Of a stretch of DNA of 64,000 nt, positions 25,703-33,893 are shown piece after piece. How positions within the stretch are numbered: the stretch's first letter is position 1; every line of letters begins with the position of its first letter. Under the pieces are notes generated by a model that made no database searches, was not told the DNA's origin, and saw only the letters and a list, made by a program, of their open reading frames with translations. The stretch lies in assembly GCA_001464735.1 (NCBI GenBank), contig LNDU01000061.1, forward strand, positions 1 through 64,000, read 5' to 3'. A program made the position numbers and the translations under genes. Source of the stretch: Nitrospira sp. Ga0074138 (GTDB taxonomy: Bacteria > Nitrospirota > Nitrospiria > Nitrospirales > Nitrospiraceae).

Positions 25703-27057
25703 CGAATGCCGCGCAGATCCTCATTGTTGACGACGAGGTGAACATTCGCAACGCGCTGGTGACCCTCCTTGAAAGGAAGGGATATCAGGCCCGAGGGGCA
25801 GGGGCAGCGGAAGAGGCGCTGGATCTGCTTGAAAAGACCAGCATGGATTTGGTGATTACCGACTTGCGAATGCCAGGAATCGGCGGGATGGACTTTCTGG
25901 GGAGGCTGCGAACAAAATGGCCCGGCATAGAAGTGGTGGTCATGACGGCCTATGGATCCATCGAAACCGCCGTGGAAGCGATGCGGGCCGGAGCCTACGA
26001 TTATCTCACCAAGCCCATCGATCGCGAGCGGCTCTCCATTGTTGTAGAGAAAGCGCTCGAGCGACACCGTCTTACCATCGAAAACCAGCAACTCCGGGAT
26101 CGACTCGAAACGAGAACGCGTTTCGATCAATTGGTCGGCGAAAGCGAACCAATGCAGCACGTGTATCATCTCGTAGAGATGGTGGCGGCAAGCGACGTGA
26201 CCGTGTTGCTCACAGGTGAAAGTGGAACCGGGAAGGAACTCGTCGCCCGAGCGATCCACCACAAAAGCCCGAGGGCCGATGGGCCGTTTATTACCTTGAA
26301 CTGCGGGGCATTACCTGACGCTCTCTTCGAGAGCGAGTTGTTCGGCTATGAGAAAGGCGCATTCACCGGCGCGATGGCGACCAAGGCCGGACGGTTCGAG
26401 CTGGCCGACGGCGGCACGTTGTTGCTAGATGAAGTCGGTGAACTCTCGCTGAAATCTCAAGTCGATTTTTTGCGCGTACTGGAAACCAAGGAGTTCAGGC
26501 GTCTGGGGGGAACCAAGCTGATTACGGTCGATGCCCGCATCATCGCCGCCACCAATCGCAATCTTGAGGAAGCGGTCAAGCAAGGCGCGTTTCGCGAGGA
26601 TCTCTTTTATCGACTCAATGTCGTCCCCATTCAATTGCCGCCGCTGCGCGAACGCAGAGACGACATTTCCCTCCTCGTTGAGACGTTCCTGCCAAAATTT
26701 TGCGCACAGCATCAACGAGCACCGAAGGACGTCTCACGAGAAGCCATGCGGCTCTTACGGCTGTACGCCTGGCCGGGAAATATTCGACAACTCCGCAACC
26801 TGCTTGAACGGCTAGTCGTCACCGTGCGGGACCACACAATTCTCCCGGAGCACTTACCAGAGGAGATTCAAGTCAGCCGGGAAGACGTCCGGACCATGGT
26901 CGTCACCCTCGGAAATCCTCTGGAAGAAATTGAGAAAGAAGTGATCCGACGGACGCTTGTCGAAGTCACCAACCACCGCGAGAAAGCCGCCAAGCTGCTC
27001 GGTATCAGCCTGCGGTCCCTCCAGTACAAGATCAAAGAATACGGGATCCGCGAGTAA
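25699..27057 (+). CDS. Sigma-54-dependent response regulator, NtrC family
   Basis: 452 residues. The receiver domain has ILIVDDEVNIRNAL and VITDLRMPG (phosphorylated Asp55). The AAA+ domain has GESGTGKELVARAIH (Walker A), the intact sigma-54 contact loop GAFTGA (220-225) and GGTLLLDEVGEL (Walker B). A Fis-type helix-turn-helix follows (NHREKAAKLLGISLRSLQYKIKEYGI). This layout binds enhancer DNA and drives transcription from -24/-12 promoters. A good -24/-12 promoter lies 286 bp downstream and is the obvious target. The gene is paired with the upstream kinase. Confidence 0.95.
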   Translation: MTNAAQILIVDDEVNIRNALVTLLERKGYQARGAGAAEEALDLLEKTSMDLVITDLRMPGIGGMDFLGRLRTKWPGIEVVVMTAYGSIETAVEAMRAGAYDYLTKPIDRERLSIVVEKALERHRLTIENQQLRDRLETRTRFDQLVGESEPMQHVYHLVEMVAASDVTVLLTGESGTGKELVARAIHHKSPRADGPFITLNCGALPDALFESELFGYEKGAFTGAMATKAGRFELADGGTLLLDEVGELSLKSQVDFLRVLETKEFRRLGGTKLITVDARIIAATNRNLEEAVKQGAFREDLFYRLNVVPIQLPPLRERRDDISLLVETFLPKFCAQHQRAPKDVSREAMRLLRLYAWPGNIRQLRNLLERLVVTVRDHTILPEHLPEEIQVSREDVRTMVVTLGNPLEEIEKEVIRRTLVEVTNHREKAAKLLGISLRSLQYKIKEYGIRE

Positions 27058-27122
27058 GGATTCCCTAAACTACCCATCTATCACATAGCATCAAGCCTCC
27101 TCGTCACATCTGCTCCTTGATC

Positions 27123-27234
27123 TGCAATTCCTGCATGTGTGCGATCAATTGCATCAAGATGTAACTGCGCGATCTGCAAAGAGACATCCAAGTTTGAGCT
27201 GTCTGGTAAAGAAGACCTGCATGCAGATTGTGCA
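27123..27234 (+). promoter_or_regulatory. Paired TGCA-N5-TGCA elements, possible activator sites
   Basis: TGCA-ATTCC-TGCA (27123-27135) and TGCA-GATTG-TGCA (27222-27234, within the palindrome CTGCATGCAG) lie about 220 and 120 bp before the -24 box at 27343, a usual distance for enhancer sites of NtrC-type activators. They lie directly after the activator gene. Binding is inferred from position and symmetry only. Confidence 0.4.
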
Positions 27235-27342
27235 GATGACCAACTTCCTGGTCCTCTGGTCATGACCTCCGCTTTGCCCGAGCTCTGAGGTTCCCGTTGT
27301 AAGCACACAATAAATCTACTGCTTGGTCCGTTCACATCTTGC

Positions 27343-27357
27343 GGCACTCAGTATGCA
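27343..27357 (+). promoter_or_regulatory. Sigma-54 (-24/-12) promoter of the lipoprotein gene
   Basis: GGCAC at 27343-27347 and TGC at 27354-27356 give the GG and GC dinucleotides with the exact consensus spacing (GG at positions 1-2, GC at 13-14). Transcription should start near 27368, 50 bases before the gene. The rest of the 360-bp gap holds the paired TGCA elements and no gene. Confidence 0.6.
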
Positions 27358-27417
27358 GGGATTCACTTTCAGGAACAGGAACCAATCAGTCGGACGTAAC
27401 ACAAGGCGGAAGAGAAC

Positions 27418-28035
27418 ATGATTGTTGTGTCACAGGTCGCAAGGGCTGGAATCGTCCTCATCCTCCTATTGATGAACGGCTGTGGGCAACCGCCAGCCCA
27501 GCTACTTGAGGCAGCCCAGAAGGCGGTCGACGATGCCAAAACTGCAGAGGCGGAGACCTATGCGAAGGGCGATTGGCTGAAATTGGCGCAAGAGTTCGCC
27601 CTGGCTAAGGATGAGTTGGTCAAGCAAGAGACGGTCTTCCCGATGTTCAGATTGTATGACGACGTGGGCGACATGCTGAGCACAGTAGTTGTGTATGGGG
27701 GACACGTAGCAGCCAAGGCGTCGCAAAATAAGGAAGCGGCCAAGACAGCAGCTCTCGCGATGGAACAAGAGTCTCTGCGTACCGTGGTGTCTGCCAAGAG
27801 ACTGATGGCCAGAGCCCTGAGTGGGACAAAACGAGATGCGGGAGAAGCGATCAAGCAGCAAGTCACAGCATTAGAAGCGGGTTTCATTGTGATACATGGG
27901 CTCATCGAGAACGGTGACTACCTCGCGGCGCAGATGCAAGCCAGGGCATTGACGGAGAAAGCAGGTGCAGTTTCCGGAGCGATTCGAAGTGCCATCGAGA
28001 AGGCTACAGGGAAAAAGCCAAAAACCCATGCGTAA
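27418..28035 (+). CDS. Lipoprotein of unknown function (DUF4398-like helical domain)
   Basis: 205 residues. A signal peptide with lipobox (LLLMNGC, Cys22) is followed by a long helical part beginning AQLLEAAQKAVDDAKTAEAETYAKGDW, which resembles the DUF4398/TolA-like helical lipoproteins, then repeated Ala-rich helices and a basic end (ATGKKPKTHA). It is probably an envelope protein in the periplasm. It lies under a sigma-54 promoter next to the cognate regulator, so it is likely the main output of that two-component system. Confidence 0.72.
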   Translation: MIVVSQVARAGIVLILLLMNGCGQPPAQLLEAAQKAVDDAKTAEAETYAKGDWLKLAQEFALAKDELVKQETVFPMFRLYDDVGDMLSTVVVYGGHVAAKASQNKEAAKTAALAMEQESLRTVVSAKRLMARALSGTKRDAGEAIKQQVTALEAGFIVIHGLIENGDYLAAQMQARALTEKAGAVSGAIRSAIEKATGKKPKTHA

Positions 28036-28173
28036 CAGATGTCAAGGACCTTTTGAAAATCTAGTCACGGAGGCAGTGTGTCCCATGCCGGGCGCTGCGA
28101 TCACGGTGAGGGTGCTAGTGGTCTTGCTCATGGAGATGACTTTCAAAACTAGTTTCTTGGGCCGGCCAGAGCC

Positions 28174-28419
28174 ATGTTGACGATTCGTGAGCAGCAGATC
28201 GGGTTGTTAAAGGTGATTGAGTGCCTGGCGGCAATTATTTTCGTGGCCGGAGCCCTGGCCTGGGGCTGGTATCTGACTCTTTTAGTGTGGCTCATCCTGG
28301 TAATCCTTCCCTATACCGTATTGCGGGTCATGCGAAATTTTAACCGGAGAATGATCTGTCTCGTCGTCCTGGATGGACCATTGCGAAGGAGGAATCAGGA
28401 TCGCAAGAACAGATCTTAG
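28174..28419 (+). CDS. Small two-helix membrane protein
   Basis: 81 residues: LLKVIECLAAIIFVAGALAWGW and LTLLVWLILVILPYTVLRVM make two membrane helices, and the end is strongly basic (RRRNQDRKNRS), so that end should be cytoplasmic. No family is recognised. The ATG at 28174 lacks a strong ribosome site. It lies in the same direction as the lipoprotein gene, 138 bp after it, and may share the sigma-54 transcript. Confidence 0.5.
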   Translation: MLTIREQQIGLLKVIECLAAIIFVAGALAWGWYLTLLVWLILVILPYTVLRVMRNFNRRMICLVVLDGPLRRRNQDRKNRS

Positions 28420-28591
28420 GACGGTAGTGCGGGGGCATGATAGTAGTAACCCTAGTGATCCAAACGACCGCAGTAATTGAACCGTGCGCCTGACCGGTAC
28501 GCAAATTCGAACGAATCACGGAATTGAGCGAGTGAATTCACTACCAGCTAGAGATCATTAAGACGGGCAGGAGAAGGACCGTTCGGAATAA

Positions 28592-28903
28592 GTGACGAGG
28601 ATGGTCATGAGCGTGGCATCAACAAGGGAACCCTTATTACCTCCTCGATCGCCGAAGGAGGATTGGCTTGTCCAACTCGCTCGGCTTCAAGAACTGCTGA
28701 CCGCCTGCCCCAGCGATCTCCTTTCGCGATGCGAACTGGCAGCACTCCTTGAAACGATGGACATGTACGAAGAGGCCTTGGTCCATTGGAAAGTGGTCAT
28801 CGATCTTGATGCGAACCATCTCATCGCACGGGAAGGGCTCGTTCGCTGTCATCAGAAGACGGGGCATCACTTTACAACCCGCACAATGCGGAGGAGCGTA
28901 TGA
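28592..28903 (+). CDS. Small TPR-like protein
   Basis: Up to 103 residues. The start is uncertain: GTG 28592, ATG 28601 or ATG 28607, the last with GAGG 6 bases upstream. Two degenerate tetratricopeptide helices can be read: LARLQELLTACPSDLLSRCELAALLETMDMYEEALVHWKVVIDLDANHLIAREGLVRCHQKTG, with the TPR spacing of small and large residues. It probably binds another protein. It overlaps the next gene by ATGA. Confidence 0.55.
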   Translation: MTRMVMSVASTREPLLPPRSPKEDWLVQLARLQELLTACPSDLLSRCELAALLETMDMYEEALVHWKVVIDLDANHLIAREGLVRCHQKTGHHFTTRTMRRSV

Positions 28904-29385
28904 CCACGATCTGGGGCCGTCTCGAACAAATTGCCGAGGGGCGTCCTGAGGGTCGGTGGGTTCAAGTCAGAACGACCATGCCGGGAAATGGGGCAATCCT
29001 CACTCGCATCATCATCGGTGGACAAACGCGCATAGCGAGGGGAATCGAACAGGTGGCCCTTGCCAATCTTCGAGAAGGAGAGTTTGTGGGAATCACCTTT
29101 CGCGCGGCACGCGCAGGTCTTGTGACCGCCGACACAATCTATGCCCGACCGGAATTCGTGATGAGCGAGTCGAAATCCCCCTCCTCAGCATGGCCACAAA
29201 CGAGCTCTCAGGATTCCATGCAACAGGCCCCTTCTGGCCCTGAGTCGGTTTGCTGCTGCTCAAATCAACCAGGCATGAACACCGATTCCGACGCGCTTGA
29301 CGCTATCTCTTTGATGTTCATGAGACAACCGCTCAGGCCAAAGACAAGCGACGGTGTCGAGGCGAAGGTGAGGCTTCGCGAGTAG
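28900..29385 (+). CDS. Hypothetical protein with small beta-barrel N-terminal part
   Basis: 161 residues. The first 90 (GRWVQVRTTMPGNGAILTRIIIGGQTRIARGIEQVALANLREGEFVGITFRAARAGLVTADTIYARP) look like a short five-strand beta domain of the kind that binds a ligand or RNA. The rest is low-complexity Ser/Pro/Gln sequence with a CCC triplet (SVCCCSN). No family is recognised. It is co-translated with the TPR-like gene through a 4-base overlap. Confidence 0.5.
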   Translation: MTTIWGRLEQIAEGRPEGRWVQVRTTMPGNGAILTRIIIGGQTRIARGIEQVALANLREGEFVGITFRAARAGLVTADTIYARPEFVMSESKSPSSAWPQTSSQDSMQQAPSGPESVCCCSNQPGMNTDSDALDAISLMFMRQPLRPKTSDGVEAKVRLRE

Positions 29386-29421
29386 ATCGACCCATCACTA
29401 TTTCACCTCAAGAGGGCACCC

Positions 29422-29517
29422 ATGGCTGCAACGCGCAAGGCATTGGTCAAGAACGCGAAGAAGAATTCAGCGGTCGGAACAAGAAAGAAGACCAATAGAC
29501 CGGAGAGAGCACGCTGA
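29422..29517 (+). CDS. 31-residue basic peptide
   Basis: ATG at 29422 with AAGAGGG 6 bases upstream encodes 31 residues, about a third of them Lys/Arg (starts MAATRKALVKNAKKN, ends RPERAR). It ends 2 bases before the next ATG at 29520, so it can act as a translationally coupled leader or as a small nucleic-acid-binding peptide. Coding is inferred from the ribosome site, spacing and composition. Confidence 0.4.
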   Translation: MAATRKALVKNAKKNSAVGTRKKTNRPERAR

Positions 29518-29519
29518 AC

Positions 29520-29747
29520 ATGTCAGGACAGGCGGACATCGTTGTGGCCCAGTTGCCGAGAGGTGCGACGGCAATGGTGTGGATAGACCCCGCCACGAGG
29601 ACCGTGGAGACCAACCACGCCGAATTGCAGGTGTCACTGCACAGAGGCATCAAAGATTGGGCAGGTCATCTCGTGCTCCCACAAGACGGATCTATCTTTC
29701 TGTCAGCCGTGTACGACCATTTCATTCTGAGCGGATACCCAGTTTAG
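29520..29747 (+). CDS. Small hypothetical protein (75 aa)
   Basis: 75 residues, predicted alpha/beta (ADIVVAQLPRGATAMVWIDPATRTVETNHAELQVSLHRGIKDWAGHLVLPQDGSIFLSAVYDHF), no cysteine, no membrane helix. GGAGAGAG lies about 11 bases before the ATG. No family is recognised. It directly follows the basic 31-residue peptide and ends the cluster of small genes behind the sigma-54 regulator. Confidence 0.45.
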   Translation: MSGQADIVVAQLPRGATAMVWIDPATRTVETNHAELQVSLHRGIKDWAGHLVLPQDGSIFLSAVYDHFILSGYPV

Positions 29748-29961
29748 TGGTTTAGTGTGTCAGGTCTAAAAAGGGTTCAACGCACCTATCGTGTCTAGGA
29801 TGAAACCGATCGATAGCGTAGCAGAGGCGAGCAAACGGGGCGAACCAATGGTCCACAAACAGGCGCACTAAAGAGCAGGCGACGCGTTGGGCGCCGAAAG
29901 CTGAGCGGAGTCGAGCTTAATCACCGCCTAAGTCTTGACCTAGGGAAGTAGGAGGCTGATC

Positions 29962-30069
29962 GTGAACGACAACGATACACGGGCATGGCAAGCTTGGAAA
30001 ATGACGTGCTACACGGTGCTGATCATCGCACTGGCGATAACCGTCGTACATGTGGTGTACGGAGGCTGA
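29962..30069 (+). CDS. 35-residue single-helix membrane peptide before the Ehr operon
   Basis: GTG at 29962 with AGGAGG 7 bases upstream encodes a short polar N-terminus (MNDNDTRAWQAWKMTC) and one membrane helix (YTVLIIALAITVVHVVYGG). The strong ribosome site makes it a credible gene. It lies 171 bp before the first Ehr subunit, in the same direction, and might be a small accessory subunit of the complex. No homologue is known to me. Confidence 0.5.
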   Translation: MNDNDTRAWQAWKMTCYTVLIIALAITVVHVVYGG

Positions 30070-30240
30070 GACACAGAATCTCGTGGACGATCGAAAATTC
30101 AATGAAATTAAAGTGAAGAAGCGGTCTGTGTCATTCACGTGGGCTATCGGCCCTGTCTTTCCGCCAATGGTACAGATGAATCGAAGCCTTGATCCGCCCT
30201 CCGGGCATTCAAGAGGAACACGAGGACCACAAACGATCGC

Positions 30241-32268
30241 ATGCTGAACCTGTTATGGATCCTTCTCGGCGGGTATGTGGCCGGAATACTACTTCCGCTC
30301 TGTCTCCCCCGGCAACCCAACGCTCACATTATCACGGCCACCGTCCCCGCTATCGCCGCAACCAGTGCAGGCGTCGTTCTGGGGCTTCTCGGCCTCACGT
30401 CTTCCGAGCCCGTCACGGGATCGCTCGCCTCCACGATCCCTCTGCTGACCTTCGCCATTCGGATTGATCCACTCGCGGCATTCTTCGTGTTGACCATCTC
30501 CGTCGCCGGTCTCGCTGCGTCGATCTATGCCATCGGATACCTGCAGCATTTTGATGGGCGCGCATCGATCCCGATGCTCGGATCACTCTTCAATGGGTTT
30601 TTGCTCTCCATGACGCTCGTCGTCCTTGCGGACAATGGGTTTTTCTTTTTGATGGTGTGGGAACTCATGTCGTTGCTGTCCTATTTTCTCGTGGTGTCCG
30701 AGCACGAGAAAGCTGCGGTACGGTACGCGGGATTGTTCTATCTGATCATGACCCATGTGGGAACCGTCTTCATCATCCTGACCTTCCTCATTTTCTTCCA
30801 AGCAGGCGGGTCGTTTGCGTTCGACACCTTTCGACATCCGGAGCAGCCCTTGCCGGAGAGCATGAAAACGATCGCGTTTCTGATGGCGCTGGTCGGCTTC
30901 GGCACCAAAGCCGGTATCGTGCCGCTCCATGTCTGGCTTCCCTATGCGCATCCTGCGGCGCCGTCGCATATTTCAGCCTTGATGTCCGGCGTCATGATCA
31001 AGACCGCGATCTATGCCCTCATCCGGGTATATTTCGATTTCCTCGGCGGCCAGTTTCCCTGGTGGTGGGGCTTCGTGATCCTTGTGATCGGCGCAGTGTC
31101 TGCGTTACTCGGCGTGATGTATGCGTTGATGGAACATGATCTGAAAAGCTTACTTGCCTACCACAGCGTTGAGAACATCGGCATCATTCTATTGGGGATC
31201 GGGGCTGGGATGATCTTCCAGACCTACGGGCTCAAGGAGTTTGCCGCGCTGGGCCTGCTGGCCGCACTCTACCATACGATCAACCATGCCGCGTTCAAAG
31301 CCCTGTTGTTCCTGGGGGCCGGTTCGCTACTCTATGCCACGCACACACGCAACATGGAAGAGTACGGTGGCCTCCTCCGGCGCATGCCATGGACCGGTGC
31401 CTGTTTCTTAATCGGTTCGGTGTCGATTGTAGCCCTCCCACCGACCAATGGATTCGTCAGCGAATGGCTGGTCTTTCAAAGCCTCTTTCTCAGCTTTCAC
31501 ATTCCCGACACCTTCCTGAAGCTGATGCTCCCCCTTGCAGCGGCGATTCTAGCCCTGACCGGAGCGCTCGCCTTGGCCTGCTTCGCAAAAGCCTTCGGGA
31601 TTTCGTTTCTTGCCCTGCCACGGAGCACGCACGCCCGACATGCGAGAGAGGCACCGATCCCTATGCGTATTGGGATGGCCCTCTTGGCGACAGTCTGTGT
31701 CGCCCTCGGTCTCGGCCCAATGGTGGTCGTGCCGCTGCTGGACCGAGTTGTCGCGCCGTTTACGGGTGTGTCGATCGAAAACCAAGTATTGGCCCTTGAC
31801 GGTTGGGCGTTGGCCACGGTGGATGTGGAGTTTTCGAGTCTTTCGCCACCGGTCCTTGCCCTGCTGCTGGGGGGGCTTGCAGTGCTCGGGCTCGGCATCG
31901 TAGCGGCCTTCGGCGGGTTCGTGAAGAGACGGTATTACAAAACATGGGGCTGCGGGATCAACCTGACGCCCAGGATGGAGTATACCGCGACCGGATTTGT
32001 GCAGCCGATCAAGCGAGTGTTCAGCTCAATTTATCAACCGACGGTGAAGCTTGAGACGGAGTTTCTCCAAGAGTCACAGTATTTCGCCAAACGACGGCGC
32101 TTTGAATTTCACGTTGAACCGGTCTTTCAGAAGTATCTGTATGATCCGGTGCTTGCGTTCGTTGCCGCCCTAGCTGGACGTCTGCGGGTCATCCAGGCGG
32201 GAAGCCTGCACCTCTACTTGACCTATATCTTTGTCACGTTGATTGTCTTGTTATTGTTCGCGGTGTAA
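30241..32268 (+). CDS. Hydrogenase-4 subunit B/NuoL-like proton-pumping subunit
   Basis: 675 residues with about 16 membrane helices. FFFLMVWELMSLLSYFLVV, HVGTVFIILTFLIFF, FGTKAGIVPLHVWLPYAHPAAPSHISALMSGVMIKTAIYAL and LAYHSVENIGIILLGIG are the antiporter-like (Mrp/NuoL/HyfB) signatures, with the glutamate and lysines used in proton transfer. The C-terminus (YYKTWGCGINLTPRMEYTATGFVQPIKRVF) is typical of HyfB/HycC. It is the first gene of a six-gene set for a membrane-bound complex I-like enzyme. The next gene starts 4 bases after its stop codon. Confidence 0.92.
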   Translation: MLNLLWILLGGYVAGILLPLCLPRQPNAHIITATVPAIAATSAGVVLGLLGLTSSEPVTGSLASTIPLLTFAIRIDPLAAFFVLTISVAGLAASIYAIGYLQHFDGRASIPMLGSLFNGFLLSMTLVVLADNGFFFLMVWELMSLLSYFLVVSEHEKAAVRYAGLFYLIMTHVGTVFIILTFLIFFQAGGSFAFDTFRHPEQPLPESMKTIAFLMALVGFGTKAGIVPLHVWLPYAHPAAPSHISALMSGVMIKTAIYALIRVYFDFLGGQFPWWWGFVILVIGAVSALLGVMYALMEHDLKSLLAYHSVENIGIILLGIGAGMIFQTYGLKEFAALGLLAALYHTINHAAFKALLFLGAGSLLYATHTRNMEEYGGLLRRMPWTGACFLIGSVSIVALPPTNGFVSEWLVFQSLFLSFHIPDTFLKLMLPLAAAILALTGALALACFAKAFGISFLALPRSTHARHAREAPIPMRIGMALLATVCVALGLGPMVVVPLLDRVVAPFTGVSIENQVLALDGWALATVDVEFSSLSPPVLALLLGGLAVLGLGIVAAFGGFVKRRYYKTWGCGINLTPRMEYTATGFVQPIKRVFSSIYQPTVKLETEFLQESQYFAKRRRFEFHVEPVFQKYLYDPVLAFVAALAGRLRVIQAGSLHLYLTYIFVTLIVLLLFAV

Positions 32269-32272
32269 GCCG

Positions 32273-33223
32273 ATGTTGGACGCCTTTCTTCTTATCGTTA
32301 TGCAGACCGTCGTCTTATTGGCGACCGCTCCGTTGATGGTCGGCCTGATCAGGAAGGTGAAGGCCCGTTTGCAATGTCGGCGGGGGGCCTCCGTCGTTCA
32401 ACCCTATGCGGATCTCATCAAGCTCTTCCGCAAACAGCCGGTTGTCTCATCCACCACGTCGTGGATTTTCACCGCCACCCCCTACATCCTCTTTGCCTCA
32501 ACGCTGGCGGCCGGGCTGCTCGTGCCGGTGTTCATCTCCCGGACGCCGTTGAGCTTCGCAGGCAACATCATCGCCCTCGTCTACCTGCTGGCCGTGGGCA
32601 CATTCTTCTTGATGCTGGCGGGTCTCGATGCTGGTTCGGCCTTTGGAGGAATGGGGAGCAGCCGCGAAGCGATTGTGGCGTCGTTGACCGAACCGGCCAT
32701 GATGCTGTCGATCTTTGCGATCGCACTCACGGCAGGGTCTACGAATCTGAGCACCATCGTCCACAAGACGGCATTACTCGAAGGCATTATGACTGATCCG
32801 TCACCTCATCTCATGGCGTTCGCCGCACTGGTCATCGTGGCCATTGCCGAAACAGGGCGAGTGCCGGTGGACAACCCAGCCACCCACCTCGAACTCACGA
32901 TGATCCATGAAGCGATGATCTTGGAATATTCCGGGCGATATCTCGCGTTGGTCGAATGGGCGGCGGGACTCAAGCTCTTGGTATTTCTCACCTTGATCGC
33001 CAACGTCTTCGCTCCCTGGGGGATTGCCACCAGTATGGAGTCAGCTGCGCTGGGTGTCGGCCTGGCCGCCTATCTCGTAAAGGTCTCGGGATTGGCGGTA
33101 TTGATCGGCATCCTTGAATCGATGTTTGCCAAGTTGCGGCTATTCAGAGTGACGGACTTGCTGGGAGCCGCCTTTATCCTGGCGCTGCTCGGACTCGTCT
33201 TTTTCTATGTCTTGCGAGGCTGA
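32273..33223 (+). CDS. Hydrogenase-4 subunit C/NuoH-like membrane subunit
   Basis: 316 residues from the ATG at 32273, with about eight membrane helices. LIRKVKARLQCRRGASVVQPYADLIKLFRKQPVV is the conserved first cytoplasmic loop of NuoH/HyfC. IVAIAETGRVPVDNPATHLELTMIHEAMILEYSGRYLALVEW is the hallmark E-rich loop lining the quinone/proton entry. This subunit joins the membrane arm to the catalytic module. It follows the NuoL-like gene by 4 bases. Confidence 0.92.
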   Translation: MLDAFLLIVMQTVVLLATAPLMVGLIRKVKARLQCRRGASVVQPYADLIKLFRKQPVVSSTTSWIFTATPYILFASTLAAGLLVPVFISRTPLSFAGNIIALVYLLAVGTFFLMLAGLDAGSAFGGMGSSREAIVASLTEPAMMLSIFAIALTAGSTNLSTIVHKTALLEGIMTDPSPHLMAFAALVIVAIAETGRVPVDNPATHLELTMIHEAMILEYSGRYLALVEWAAGLKLLVFLTLIANVFAPWGIATSMESAALGVGLAAYLVKVSGLAVLIGILESMFAKLRLFRVTDLLGAAFILALLGLVFFYVLRG

Positions 33224-33893
33224 TGTGCCGCTGATGATACCATCGATCGGATCACAATTGGTGGATTTGGGCTCGGCCCTGTTGTTGCTGACCTGCTTTG
33301 CGATCGTGGCGCAGCGACGGCTGTCGGCCTGTGTCGATCTGTTTGCTCTGCAATCGGTTTTCCTGGCGCTCACCGCGACGCTCGTCGCATTCCTGACGGG
33401 GATTCACCACATTTACATCGCCGCCGCTTTGACCATCGTCATCAAGGCGATCGTCATCCCGCGAATCTTGAAAAAGGTGATCGAACGACTCAATGTCTCG
33501 CGTGAACTGGTGATGCATATCAATGTGCCGGCCAGCCTGCTCATCTGCGGCATGCTGGTCATGGTCGCCTTCCTAATTACGCAGCCGATCATTCCGCTTG
33601 GGCACCTGCTGACCCGGGATTCGCTGGCCATTGCGCTGGCGATCGTGCTGATCGGTTTCTTCACGATGATCGCGCGCCAAAAAGCCGTCACGCAAATGAT
33701 CGCATTCCTGGTCATGGAAAACGGCCTCTTCTTAGGAGCCACCGCTGCAACCTATGGCATGCCGCTGGTCGTCGAATTAGGGGTGTTCTTCGATGTCTTG
33801 GTCGCCGCCTTGATCGCAGGCATCTATACGAATCGGCTGCAAGATGCCTTCGATAGCGTCGATACCGCCCACCTCAGTGAGTTGAAAGAATGA
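33207..33893 (+). CDS. Hydrogenase-4 subunit E/NuoK-like membrane subunit
   Basis: About 215-228 residues. Possible starts are ATG 33207, GTG 33225 (with AGG 5 bases before) or ATG 33237, and the later ones are more likely. Six or more membrane helices are present. HHIYIAAALTIVIKAIVIPRILKKVIERL and VTQMIAFLVMENGLFLGATAA are the HyfE signature, the latter with the buried glutamate of the NuoK-type channel. It overlaps both neighbours, as expected for a tightly assembled complex. Confidence 0.88.
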   Translation: MSCEADVPLMIPSIGSQLVDLGSALLLLTCFAIVAQRRLSACVDLFALQSVFLALTATLVAFLTGIHHIYIAAALTIVIKAIVIPRILKKVIERLNVSRELVMHINVPASLLICGMLVMVAFLITQPIIPLGHLLTRDSLAIALAIVLIGFFTMIARQKAVTQMIAFLVMENGLFLGATAATYGMPLVVELGVFFDVLVAALIAGIYTNRLQDAFDSVDTAHLSELKE

